From the NCBI GenBank assembly GCA_900660155.1, contig CABFPE010000492.1, positions 402,216 to 430,693 on the forward strand: 28,478 nt of DNA, read 5' to 3'. Source of the stretch: Hofstenia miamia (lineage: Eukaryota; Xenacoelomorpha; Acoela; Hofsteniidae). Positions 20,390 through 28,478 of the stretch are shown piece by piece. The translations under genes and the position numbers were made by a program. How positions within the stretch are numbered: the first letter of the stretch is position 1; each line of letters starts with the position of its first letter. The notes below the pieces were generated by a model. The model saw nothing but the letters and a program-made list of their open reading frames with translations, did not search any database and was not told the origin of the DNA.

Positions 20390-22163
20390 AAGGCGGGTCT
20401 CACCATGTGACTCCTCTCACGTGAATGTGGCATTGGACGTTGACGAAATTACAAGTTTCCCATATTGATACATATACTGCACCTGTCCGTGATTACGTAG
20501 ATGACAGTATTCCTCCTGATTTTACAATTCATGAAGTTTACCACAGCTTACGGAGAATAAAGAAAACTGCAGCAGGAATCGATCAGATTCCATATTGGCT
20601 CATTCGACAGAATGCTCACAACTTAGCTGAGCCTTTGTGTCACATTTACAATTTGTGTTTGGTAAGAGGGTGTTTTCCGAATTCATTCAAAGTATCCAGA
20701 ATCGTTCCTATTCCGAAACGCTCAAAAGTGAAGTCTGTTACCGACCTGAGACCTGTATCTGTAACGCCAATCCTGTCGAGGCACTTAGAGAGAATGATAT
20801 ATGACAAGTTCATCTCCAAAGCCTACAATGCCAGACTGAAGCGGAATCAATTCGGTTTCAGAAAGTCGTCAACGACAGAAATGGCTCTCTTGCGCATAAT
20901 CAATAAAGCAAAGGATATGATTAAATCGTATGATTACGTCAGGGTAATTGCAATTGATCTCAGTAAAGCGTTTGACCGAGTGCCGCGCGATCAGATGGTT
21001 AACTCTCTTCGCAAACTGAATATCTCGCCGTATGTTGTCAATCTAGTTTGCGACTTCCTTCTAGACAGGACACAATTTGTTGACTTCAATGGGCGAAATT
21101 CGCGACTTCTCAGCACAAACGCTGGTATACCCCAAGGCTCTATTCTGGGGCCAATCTTATTCAACTTATTATATGATGATCTTGTTTTGAACGGAGATGA
21201 TGTCTTTTTAGTAAAATACGCAGATGATGCTACAATCCTACTGGGTGGAACGCGTGGTCAAGACAGGGCCCAAGAAGTGCTTTGCGCTGTGAAAGACTGG
21301 TGTAATAACAACAACCTATCGATGAACAAAGAAAAAACGGTTGAAATGATTTTTTCTAAGGGTAGCTCTCCTTTGACTACTACACAATATCCATCTGGCA
21401 AACTCTTTCGAGCCATTAAAATCCTTGGAGTGTACATTGATAATGCCTTGTCATTTGAAGAACATGTTTCAAGGCTTCTACGAAAATGCAGAAGCAAAAT
21501 GTTCCTTCTAAATAAGTTAAAGGCACAAGGTTACTCCTTACGCGAGCTCAAGATACTTTACACTGCGTTGATATTGCCAAACATAACCTATTCGGTTTCA
21601 GTATGGGGAGGATGCAGGAAGTCATTACAGCAACTTATAGACAAACTACAGAGGAAGGCAATGCGACTGGGATATACGGATAAATTTGAATCTATTGAAA
21701 CAATTGTGAGAAAGTCAGATGAAAAACTGTTGAAGAGAATGTACTATGAGGACCATTTACTATCAGATCTAGTACCTGGAAGAAGTGACTATGCCTCTAC
21801 AAATCTTCGGGAACGTTTACCAGCCCCTGAAAGAGATATTGATAGGAGATTTACATTTATTTTTCCAAACAGATTCTTCAAGAAATACTAGCATTCTCGC
21901 TGTAACCTCCACTGTCTACCATATTCACACGTTACGAAATCATCAATCTAGAAATTTTCTCCGCTTCCTATTTGCATTATCTACTTCCCAAGTCTCCAAC
22001 CCTTACCAAAAACACCGACACGAAAGGAATACAACACCAGAGCTATCACGTCCGTGAAATGCCGCAAATACCTCTTCAAGTGAAGTGAATTTTATTGTAA
22101 ATTTAGTCAGTTTGATGTGTTTCATTCTGAAATAAAGATAATTTCTAATTTCTAATTTCTAAA
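20390..22163 (+). mobile_element. LINE E, 5'-truncated, CR1-like, with (ATTTCTA)n tail
   Basis: A non-LTR element beginning within the RT ORF. It has an open reading frame, a 3' UTR of about 270 bp, AATAAA at 22131 and three copies of an ATTTCTA repeat at 22141-22161. Short tandem tails in place of poly(A) are usual in CR1/L2-related LINEs. The RT differs clearly from copies A, B and F (AIDLSKAFDRVP and GIPQGSILG), so this is another family. No target duplication could be defined. Confidence 0.8.
20425..21891 (+). CDS. LINE reverse transcriptase, open but 5'-truncated
   Basis: 488 open codons. Domains in order: RT fingers with AAGIDQIPYWLI (about residues 49-60), LRPVSVTPILSRHLERM (about 108-124), NQFGFRKSSTTEMAL (about 141-155); palm block A AIDLSKAFDRVP (176-187, Asp178); GIPQGSILGPILF (234-246); the catalytic YADD (265-268); and the C-terminal region KILGVYIDNALSFEEHV. 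The ATG at 20425 lies in the truncated 5' region and is not the true start. The endonuclease is missing. No stop or frameshift disrupts the RT, unlike the LINEs at the left of the window, so the copy is young or was recently active. After the stop at 21891, C-terminal-like sequence seems to continue in another frame. Confidence 0.85.
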   Translation: MWHWTLTKLQVSHIDTYTAPVRDYVDDSIPPDFTIHEVYHSLRRIKKTAAGIDQIPYWLIRQNAHNLAEPLCHIYNLCLVRGCFPNSFKVSRIVPIPKRSKVKSVTDLRPVSVTPILSRHLERMIYDKFISKAYNARLKRNQFGFRKSSTTEMALLRIINKAKDMIKSYDYVRVIAIDLSKAFDRVPRDQMVNSLRKLNISPYVVNLVCDFLLDRTQFVDFNGRNSRLLSTNAGIPQGSILGPILFNLLYDDLVLNGDDVFLVKYADDATILLGGTRGQDRAQEVLCAVKDWCNNNNLSMNKEKTVEMIFSKGSSPLTTTQYPSGKLFRAIKILGVYIDNALSFEEHVSRLLRKCRSKMFLLNKLKAQGYSLRELKILYTALILPNITYSVSVWGGCRKSLQQLIDKLQRKAMRLGYTDKFESIETIVRKSDEKLLKRMYYEDHLLSDLVPGRSDYASTNLRERLPAPERDIDRRFTFIFPNRFFKKY

Positions 22164-22429
22164 AATCGAAAGTATATACATAAAATCAATACAACCAAGT
22201 CTCTGTACTAAAAGTGATCACATCTACTAACATATATTACCAATAATTTGTGTTGTATTATCTTTATTAAAAAATGCGTATGCATATTATAAAGATAATT
22301 TTTTGTAAAGTGCCGATGCTAAAGTTGATCAAAATATAGGCCTACTTTATTCTGTTTGTGGCAAAATTACTAAAGATTCTTTTTGAGAAAGCATTTTTAA
22401 TATTTATTAATAGCATAATACAATAGCTA
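22164..22429. other. Short AT-rich spacer, nothing recognised
   Basis: Sequence between the tail of LINE E and the Ty3/gypsy remnant. No coding or repeat content is recognised. Confidence 0.5.
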
Positions 22430-22779
22430 TAGTTGACTTTGCGCAAGGTTAATGCATACATCCCACCCAGGGTTTGAGTCTGGAGATATGTACGACACCG
22501 GTTGACTTGAGCTTGAGAACAACTGGGATAATGACTCGTGAAATGTTATCTTTGTAATAGTATGAATCAAAACTACTGTTTCTATGAAACTTTCGAACCC
22601 ACACGGTGTTACTTGTTCGCAGCTGTAATTTTTAATTAGGATTTTCTTCCTCCTCATTTTGAGAGTACAGCTTACTTCGGATGTTGCCTAAAAAATTCCG
22701 CATGCGCTTATAACTCAGGGGCCAATCTCGAAGATCCATTATGAACTCAATGTCGCACACAGCCTGTTGGTGTAGTAGA
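22430..22779 (-). pseudogene. Region after the integrase core, decayed
   Basis: Downstream of the integrase glutamate block in the element's direction. One frame reads IMDLRDWPLSYKRMRN, then a Lys/Glu-rich stretch, and another gives a Ser-rich tail. This would be the integrase C-terminal part or linker, but nothing diagnostic remains. Confidence 0.35.
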
Positions 22780-22935
22780 CTGCTTCCTGCCATGAGTAAT
22801 CCAAGTTTTGCCAAAGCAACGTAACCTGTCTTTTAATGTACAATGATAGCTCTCAATAATCCCATTGCTTTGTGGATGTCAGGGTGGGGAATAACCGATG
22901 TTGATCTGCGAAATAGCTAGAACCTTGTTTATGAC
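22780..22935 (-). pseudogene. Ty3/gypsy integrase, glutamate block
   Basis: The minus strand reads HPQSNGIIESYHCTLKDRLR at about 22819-22878. This is the conserved end of the DD-35-E integrase core, where NGxxE holds the catalytic Glu (22852-22854). It is followed by frame disruption. The piece is separated from the two aspartate blocks by the 750-bp element at 22936-23685. Confidence 0.8.
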
Positions 22936-23685
22936 CAGTGTTGACCATTTAAATGACATTTAAACTGTTTAAATTCAATTAAACTATGAAATTTGAATTA
23001 AATGATAGCTTAAACAAATTGTATTCAAACTATGACTTAAGCAAAATTAAATAAATTTAAATCAATTAATCTATTGTCTGCGTAAGCTATACAACACAAA
23101 AAGTTCATTTCAGATTGTATCCATTGAAATCCTTTACTAGATAAAATTTAAGACTTTCAGCAAAAAATTTAAAAAAACAGTTTTTTCGAGGTAAGATATC
23201 TTGCAGATAATTTTCCAGTTGAGGCCAGTTTTCTATCCGTCATTGCACACCAGCATTAATTAGTATCAAGTAATTATCCACTGCGCTGTTCCGAATAATA
23301 TATGAAGTAATTTTGTGATTAAACCAAACACATTATTGTTTTATTATTTATATGAATATCATTCAAATTTGTGTACTCAAATATTTGCTTACGACTTTGG
23401 ACCCTAGCTCAACCTAGGTCTAAACAATTAAAAGCCCACTTACATCTCTGATATCTTCAGTGACAATATAACAATCGATTAAAAGCAATCGGTCAAGTGC
23501 CAATATGCTATTTATTGCTTGTTTACTACATTTAGATGTCCTCAAACTGTCGCTTAAAGAAAGCCTGTCAAATAAACGAAGTTTAAACGAGATCGTTTAA
23601 TTGACTGCTGAATTTAAACAAATGGCTGATGTAAACGACGTTTAAAACCGTTTGAACGATTTCATTTAAATCCTAGTCAATACTG
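22936..23685. mobile_element. 750-bp TIR element, CAG...CTG, in the integrase
   Basis: The left end CAGTGTTGACC-ATTTAAATGA (22936 on) and the inverse of the right end CAGTATTGACTAGGATTTAAATGA (to 23685) are terminal inverted repeats with few differences. Both run on into TTTAAAC-rich sequence. GAC flanks both sides (22933-22935 and 23686-23688). No transposase is visible. The CAG...CTG ends suggest hAT, but no 8-bp duplication is seen and a 3-bp duplication is unusual for hAT. The interior ends hold many TTTAAAC/GTTTAAA repeats. Confidence 0.7.
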
Positions 23686-23689
23686 GACC

Positions 23690-23854
23690 CCTGCAAGAAA
23701 TAGAGCTCCGCAATCACTATGGATATTTGCAGGAGGTCCTCATCTAAAGAAGCAAATATTGACTAATGCTTGAACAACATTTGTAGCGCTTATGTTTCTC
23801 AACGGACATACATCTGCGTATTTAGTGAAATTGTCAATAATAGTTAGCATGTAA
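23690..23854 (-). pseudogene. Ty3/gypsy integrase, two aspartate blocks
   Basis: The minus strand reads MLTIIDNFTKYADVCPLRNI and further on ANIHSDCGALF. The first catalytic Asp is at 23833-23835 and the second at 23713-23715, 40 residues apart, as I recall for Ty3/gypsy integrases. One in-frame TGA lies just before GPPANIHSD. The piece is cut on its upstream side by the hAT MITE and downstream by the 750-bp element. Confidence 0.8.
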
Positions 23855-24200
23855 CAGACTTGTGAACGAAACGAGCCGAGCTTGAGCAAACTATTTCATA
23901 TACAACGAGCCCAAAACAAGCCTATTTTAAGCAAACCAAGCTTATAGTTCTGCTTGGTAATTTGAATTTGGAGACTTTTGTTATTTTTTGCAGTCAGTAT
24001 GCCTTTCCTATAATCTTATTTAAGAAATGTTTATTAAATAATAGGAAGAGCTATGTAAAAAATTCTTTGAGCACAATATTTTTAAAAAAATACCGAGCTA
24101 AAACGAGCCTCATTCAAAGATTTTATGTGGCGAGCCGAGCCGAACTTACACAAAATTTAAACGAGCCGAGCTTGAAAATGTCGGCTCGTCAACAAGTCTG
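23855..24200. mobile_element. 346-bp hAT MITE with perfect 8-bp target duplication
   Basis: The ends are CAGACTTGTGAACGA and the inverse of TCGTCAACAAGTCTG. The exact 8-bp duplication GCATGTAA flanks it (23847-23854 and 24201-24208). An 8-bp duplication with CAG...CTG ends is the hAT signature. The interior is rich in GAGCCGAGC-like motifs near both ends and has no coding capacity. It is inserted in the Ty3/gypsy integrase just before the first Asp block. Confidence 0.9.
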
Positions 24201-24291
24201 GCATGTAACGATAGCCACATCACTGTTGAGGTAATGGACCAACGTTATCTGGAATACGAGATGCCATGTTGGCAGGCTTGTCCATTTGATA
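24201..24291 (-). pseudogene. Ty3/gypsy integrase, start of core
   Basis: The minus strand reads IPDNVGPLPQQ, a stop, then CGYRYM, which fits the usual lead-in to the first catalytic Asp (GPLP...GYRYIL). It continues directly into the aspartate block once the MITE is discounted, and the duplicated 8 bp mark the break. Confidence 0.7.
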
Positions 24292-24301
24292 GATTTTTCT
24301 G

Positions 24302-24321
24302 TCCAATCCAATCCAATCCAA
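24302..24321. repeat. (CCAAT)n short repeat
   Basis: About four copies of TCCAA just upstream of the integrase remnant in the element's direction. Confidence 0.85.
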
Positions 24322-25275
24322 GATACAAATTCTGAAATTGTCCAATGGAATCAAATCGGATTCCAATGAAATTTTTAGTTCGATGTTCCTAAATTCTATA
24401 CAACATGCATGTTATTAATTTCAGATGCCATGCTTTTAGTCATAGCCCTTGATTTGCCTATGTATGTACATAACATGTATTTGAGATAACTATTCAAATA
24501 CTTAAATGTATTTTTTCTTTCATTCAGTTTAATGCTTTGTCACGTTTTTCGTAAAATTCACGCTGTTTTTTGATTTGTTAGTAAAATCTAATCACCTGAA
24601 GTCAAATAGAGTATAAAAGATTCACTTACTTATATTAACTCTGACTAATGAGTTGGTAAAGTAAACCACAAAAGTCATTAATTTTATGCCATATGCCCTG
24701 AATTAATACAAGACCTTGGTTGAACTTTCAAAATGTCAGCATTGATAATTAGACAATGCTGAGAGCAATTATTGATGAAGCCTTCCAGCATCCATAACCC
24801 AAGCTTAAAATTTTGTTTGAAGGCTTGTATTACGCAAAACTGTATCATCATTAAGCAAAATATTTTTCTTGTATAATTTTCCTGAATTAAATTTTGTCTA
24901 ATGTTTTCATATTGTAGGAATTAGAAATATTTTAGTGTGTGTAGGATAGTATTAACTTTTTTTATTACAATACAATAAACTCCATACACTAAGAATTAGG
25001 TGCATATGATTGACGACCTTACCATTTATATACTAACTCACATGGAGCATGGCATGCTATGTGAATATAGTAGACCATGAATACAACTATAATAAAGTAT
25101 AACGGGAGCCCAATGCCTAAATTCATGTATATAACAGGAAAACCACTTTTGAAAAATTTTATCATCGTCAGCCAACAATTGTTCAAGAGGTTAATTTCAC
25201 CAGATCAACTAGAGTGTTTAGAGTATTATTAAATGCATATGCAATGCAATGCAGATAATTTAATACTATGAGCAA
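24322..25275. other. Unassigned; position expected for RNase H
   Basis: About 950 bp lie between the integrase and RT pieces, where a Ty3/gypsy element would carry the RT thumb and RNase H. I can read no conserved RNase H motif in any minus-strand frame. The sequence is AT-rich and may be replaced or fully decayed. Confidence 0.4.
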
Positions 25276-25491
25276 CTAGAAAAGCACTCGCAGAGCGCAG
25301 ACCTCCACCACGCAGCTTGTGTCTCGCGGATCAGCACCAAAATTTAATGGATTCCTCCTTGGGCGGAGACGCACCTCTGGTGAAAATTTAAGGTAAATCC
25401 ATCTACTACTTTTTCCGTAAAGTTGCTAACAGACAGACAAACAAACCAACGCTACCAAAAACATAACCTCCTTGGCGGAGGTAATTATTAA
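25276..25491. repeat. SINE or LINE 3'-tail repeat with terminal hairpin
   Basis: A compact, GC-richer block (AAAAGCACTCGCAGAGCGCAG, CCTCCTTGGGCGG, ACAGACAGACAAACAAACC) ending in the hairpin CCTCC-TTGGC-GGAGG (25467-25481) and GTAATTATTA. I recall very similar repeats in several invertebrate and fish genomes, as a SINE or RTE-like LINE tail. It adjoins the Ty3/gypsy RT fragment. Confidence 0.6.
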
Positions 25492-25502
25492 GAAATTTCA
25501 TT

Positions 25503-25821
25503 ATGAAAACAGCTTTAGGCTTACATTTTGTTCTATGACATAAACAAGGTAATTTGTGAACAATTGAAAGAGCTTACATTTATTGAGGTTCAGCTTTAAC
25601 TTCGGTTTGTGCAGATTTGGAAAAAAGCGTCTAAGTTTAGTTAAATTTGCTTCTTCGTTAGCGGTTGCCACCGTGACGTCATCTATGTAAGGAAGAACAC
25701 TTTTGTCTTTAGCGAAACTCATCATTAAGCGCTAGAAACAGGCTGACAAATTGTTGATGCCATACCGTAGTACTTTGAATTGCAAAAGTTGATTGTTTGC
25801 AGCAAATGCTGTTATCGGTTT
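25503..25821 (-). pseudogene. Ty3/gypsy reverse transcriptase, palm
   Basis: The minus strand reads KPITAFAANNQLLQFKV, then a block matching the FGLxNAPATFQRLM region with a stop in place of the Gln, then YIDDVTVATANEEANLTKL and LKLNLNKCKLF. The catalytic YIDD is at 25678-25689. The order and spacing are those of Ty3/gypsy RT. The upstream end is the target site of the hAT element. A stretch before KPITAF (the DLxSGYxQI region) appears lost. Confidence 0.85.
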
Positions 25822-26664
25822 CAAGGACTCGATATGTAGGGGGCAAAAGGGGCTGCTGCCTCCCAACAATAATCCTTCAGAGCAATATATGTGTTTTGCC
25901 CCACCCCACCAAAATTTAAGTTAAGAAATTAATTTTTTTGAACTCTAACAGCAATAACTTAAATAAAATTAGAATTGCACAATGCACATTACAAACTGTA
26001 CTTATTTTATATGTATGCTTATATTACTATACATATCTGTTGCAGGGGTTTTATAGTAATTGTATCACTTACATATTATTTGAAGCTAGATCTCTCTAAT
26101 AATTCCACTATAGCTGAACTCGCATCGAAAATTCAAAGTCTTGATCCATTAACAAGGAAGCTGCTTAGTGAAGCTGAAAAATTATTGAAACTGGTTCTCT
26201 GCCTCCCTATATCAGTAGCAGAATCCGAGCGATTGTTTTCTAATTTGCGGCGATTGAAGACCTGGTTACGGCAAAAAATGACGCAATAAAGACTCACACA
26301 TGTAGCATTCATCCACGTTCATAAAGAAATTGTTAAATCTCATGATTTAAATGTTCTTTTGTCTGAGGTAAAAGCAAAAAACTCCAGAGAGACGTGCAGT
26401 GTTTGGAAATTTATGATACTTGCAAATGTTTCATATTTTTGAATAATTTTTTTAAAGAGTTATTCTAATTTTCTTATTTCCTAATACCCTTAGTAACATA
26501 CATTTTAAATGAAACTGATAGGTATAAACGGATTTTTTTCCAAAAATGAGAGTAAGATAATGAAAAAATATGCAGATTCAAAAGGATTTATTTAAAAAAT
26601 TGAAAATGGATCCACTTCAGATTGTAAGATGCCCCCCAACATTTAAAACGTTCTCGCGTCCCTG
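25822..26664 (+). mobile_element. 843-bp hAT element, internally deleted, in RT
   Basis: The left end CAAGGACTCGATATGTAGGG and the inverse of the right end CAGGGACGCGAGAACG are terminal inverted repeats (nine of the first eleven bases match). Both then reach a GGGGGCA motif. Flanks ATCGGTTT (25814-25821) and ATCGGCTT (26665-26672) are an 8-bp target duplication with one change. Only the C-terminal part of the transposase remains, so the copy is non-autonomous. Confidence 0.88.
25975..26442 (+). pseudogene. hAT transposase, C-terminal dimerisation domain
   Basis: hAT transposases end in a conserved dimerisation domain. Here LLKLVLCLPISVAESERLFS and NLRRLKTWLRQKM match it (compare the usual LPxSxAExERxFSxLxxIKTxLRxxM). 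A TAA at 26287-26289 follows MTQ. The same frame then continues RLTHVAFIHVHKEIV, the expected next part, to a stop at 26440-26442. So one point mutation probably broke the tail. The RNase H-like catalytic domain and zinc finger are absent. Confidence 0.85.
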
Positions 26665-26889
26665 ATCGGCTTGGATACATCAGTCAGTAGCATTTACCAG
26701 TCATCTTGTCAAGGTTTCGCGAAGGAGTGGTAGTGGGTGACTGTCTGGTGTGAAACATTTAGTGAGACCTCTGAAATATACTACAATTCGATTTCCAGTT
26801 GTTTTGCCTGATTCGTCAGTTTGGTCAACAAGAAAACGGGGAAGCACCAGAGAGAATTGTTTGGCGAGATGACTCCCTGAGTTTGCCAT
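26665..26889 (-). pseudogene. Ty3/gypsy reverse transcriptase, fingers
   Basis: The minus strand reads RIVVYFRGLTKCFTPDSHPL, then PLLRETLTR and a stop. It matches the first RT block of Ty3/gypsy elements (VVDYRxLNKxTxPDxxPLP). It lies on the far side of the hAT insertion from the palm piece, in the right order and strand. Confidence 0.8.
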
Positions 26890-26892
26890 TCA

Positions 26893-26912
26893 AGATAAGA
26901 TAAGATAAGATA
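26893..26912. repeat. (GATAA)n, 3' tail of LINE F
   Basis: Four copies of GATAA; on the minus strand this is (TTATC)n directly after the LINE F 3' UTR, so it is most likely that element's tandem-repeat tail. Confidence 0.75.
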
Positions 26913-27091
26913 ATCTATATTCATTTGAATTTTTTTACAATATTTTACTGATATTTCAAATGAATAGCGTCATAAACTACTATGTACAAAAAAATGAATA
27001 ATAACAAAAATGAAATAAATAAAACAACACTGACTAAAAAATACACTGACTACGGATAGCTTACTAATTTCGATTTATTGTATAATCGTTA

Positions 27092-28477
27092 TTAATTATA
27101 AAATTTAAATCCTATCCATGATCTACCTGATGTAAACTTTTGTTTGAGAAATAATAATTTTAATTCTTTTTTGAATTTTTTAAGGTTGTCTATTATTTTC
27201 ATTTCTTTTGGCAATATATTCCAGTTATAAATTGCAGTATTAATAAAGGATTGACTCATGATATTTTTATTAAATTTAACACGTGAGTAGTTTTTTGTTC
27301 GTTTATTTTGCTTCAGACAATCTGTCGAAAATGAGAATGATATCTCGTTGTAGGGTGGTATTTTCTTTATGAATTTGAAGAAATACATAATAATATTGTA
27401 AATAATTAACTCTTGTGGAAAAAGAATAGATTTAGAAATATATTCTTTTGTTTTAGAAGAGTTTTTATTACAAACATTTAATGCCCATTTTAGTTGAACT
27501 CGAAGCTTTTTTAACATTTGGCTGTGTACATTAGTATATAAGATATTAGCATAGTTTAAATTACTCATAACAAATGCATGAAACATTTGAATTACTGCAA
27601 TTGGGGGTAACTGTTGGGAAACATGGGATATCTTTCTAATACCTATAGCCATTTTTTTAATAATAGTATTTATTTGCGACGTGAAATTAAGATTTGAATC
27701 TATTATTACTCCTAGATATTTAAACTTATTAACAGGTATAACAGATGAATTATTGAAATTAATTGAATAGTCGGAGATGTCCGTTTTTTTTCTAAAAGGT
27801 TGCATTATGCAAAATTCAGTTTTTTTCGTATTAATACGCAATCTATGCATGCTAAAATAGTTGCTCAATTTTATACAATTCGATTCAATAACTTTTACAG
27901 CTTTATCTAAGGATTTATTTCCACAGTAAATAGATGTATCATCGGCGTATTGTGTTATTTCGCAGTCCGTAATTTCCCTCATGTCATTCACATAAATATT
28001 AAATAGCAGGGGACCTAGTATGGTTCCTTGAGGTACACCATTATTGACAGACAACCAATTTGAAAAAGTATCATTTAATTTAACTCGCTGAAGTCTATTA
28101 CTTAAGTAATTAGATATAAGGTGAGCACTGTTAAGAGAAAAACCAATATTTTTTAATTTTCTTATTAATATATCATGATTAATAGAATCGAATGCTTTTG
28201 AGAGGTCAAGACAGGCAATAGCAACAAATTTATTAGAGTCTAATAGTGCTCTCCATTTTTCTGTCGTTTGTATAAGTGCGTCTGATGTTGAATAATTTTT
28301 TCTGAAACCAAATTGTGATTTGGACCATAGTTTATGATGATTTAAATGAAGTGTAATTTGTTCATGTAATAATCTTTCAAATATTTTACTGATTGGTGAT
28401 GTAATAGATATAAGTCGATTGTTTTTGGGACATTTTGGGTCGTCTTTTTTGTAAATTCGAGTAATATGAGCCTTTTT
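27092..28477 (-). CDS. LINE reverse transcriptase, open to window edge (partial)
   Basis: 461 codons are open on the minus strand from the window edge (28477) to the stop at 27092-27094, with no internal stop. Order: SISKIFERL-type fingers segment (read as ISKIFERLLHEQ), SQFGFRKNYSTSDAL, block A CLDLSKAFDSINHDIL (about 28168-28215), GVPQGTILGPLLFNIYV (about 27989-28039), YADDTSIY with the catalytic pair at 27938-27943, and the C-terminal KYLGVIIDSNLNF and AFVMSNLNYANIL regions. The N-terminal endonuclease would lie outside the window. It is related to, but distinct from, copies A and B (DSINHDIL against NSMNFDIL). The real start is off the window; the first internal Met (28054) is not a start. 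Confidence 0.88.
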   Translation of the reverse strand, partial: KKAHITRIYKKDDPKCPKNNRLISITSPISKIFERLLHEQITLHLNHHKLWSKSQFGFRKNYSTSDALIQTTEKWRALLDSNKFVAIACLDLSKAFDSINHDILIRKLKNIGFSLNSAHLISNYLSNRLQRVKLNDTFSNWLSVNNGVPQGTILGPLLFNIYVNDMREITDCEITQYADDTSIYCGNKSLDKAVKVIESNCIKLSNYFSMHRLRINTKKTEFCIMQPFRKKTDISDYSINFNNSSVIPVNKFKYLGVIIDSNLNFTSQINTIIKKMAIGIRKISHVSQQLPPIAVIQMFHAFVMSNLNYANILYTNVHSQMLKKLRVQLKWALNVCNKNSSKTKEYISKSILFPQELIIYNIIMYFFKFIKKIPPYNEISFSFSTDCLKQNKRTKNYSRVKFNKNIMSQSFINTAIYNWNILPKEMKIIDNLKKFKKELKLLFLKQKFTSGRSWIGFKFYN

Positions 28478-28478
28478 C

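Larger units (their letters stand above)
22430..26889 (-). mobile_element. Ty3/gypsy pol remnant broken by nested insertions
   Basis: On the minus strand, pieces of pol occur in the correct order for Ty3/gypsy. They are RT fingers (26889-26665), RT palm (25821-25503), the start of the integrase catalytic core (24291-24201, 23854-23690) and its glutamate block (22935-22780). Between them lie a hAT (25822-26664), a SINE/LINE-tail repeat (25276-25491), a hAT MITE (23855-24200) and a CAG...CTG element (22936-23685). LTRs and gag were not found. That these pieces form one element is an inference from order, strand and the fit at each insertion point. Confidence 0.75.
26893..28478 (-). mobile_element. 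LINE F, CR1/L2-like, 3' part, runs off the window
   Basis: On the minus strand this has RT coding sequence from the window edge to 27092, a 3' UTR of about 180 bp with AATAAA (27073-27078 on the opposite strand) and a (TTATC)n tail. It ends next to the Ty3/gypsy fragment. Its uninterrupted frame makes it the best-preserved LINE here. Confidence 0.85.

Noticed and set aside
21258..21497. Minus-strand open frame within LINE E
   Set aside because: Antisense shadow of the RT frame.

Overview
This window is a piece of an AT-rich invertebrate-type animal genome, and nearly all of it is transposable-element debris. The organism cannot be named from sequence alone. The case for a metazoan is one spliced gene with a 7.6-kb GT-AG intron, several CR1/L2-like (Jockey-group) LINEs, a piggyBac transposon, hAT elements and MITEs, and a Ty3/gypsy retrotransposon. 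Most elements are decayed by stops and frameshifts. Two LINE reverse transcriptase (RT) frames are still open.

Layout. 1-1461: end of a LINE (copy A) containing a 2-N assembly gap flanked by a 187-bp duplication. 1467-5580: a second, longer LINE of the same group (copy B) with an SGNH-esterase-like ORF1 remnant and an RT remnant; a 306-bp MITE lies in its RT and a third 3' fragment (copy C) follows. 5580-6060: GC-richer, probable 3' end of another LINE on the minus strand. 6061-8460: AT-rich and unassigned, with an 18-base match to the Tn5/Nextera mosaic end at 6899. 8467-9060: (TA)n, two strong hairpins and a degraded RT fragment. 9061-10614: remnants of TIR elements, including a pogo-like one.

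10615-18821: the only recognisable host gene. Two exons (10615-10901 and 18503-18737) join in phase to give a 173-residue, glycine-rich, multi-helix protein resembling small Tim17/DUF1757-type mitochondrial membrane proteins. Its intron holds a decayed piggyBac element (about 11376-13480), a 191-N gap in a (TA)n tract, and some unassigned exon-like or decayed coding stretches.

20390-22163: 5'-truncated LINE with an open 488-codon RT frame and an (ATTTCTA)n tail. 22430-26889: a minus-strand Ty3/gypsy pol remnant, RT then integrase, cut up by at least four insertions: an 843-bp hAT with its 8-bp target duplication, a 346-bp hAT MITE with a perfect 8-bp duplication, a 750-bp CAG...CTG TIR element, and a SINE/LINE-tail repeat. 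26893-28478: 3' part of a minus-strand LINE whose RT frame is open for 461 residues to the window edge.

No bacterial-style operon, CRISPR, tRNA or rRNA was seen. The most informative points are the nested insertion history at 22.4-26.9 kb, the palindromic ends of the piggyBac element, the MITE with about ten same-orientation subterminal repeats, and the likely assembly artefacts at 806 and 6899.
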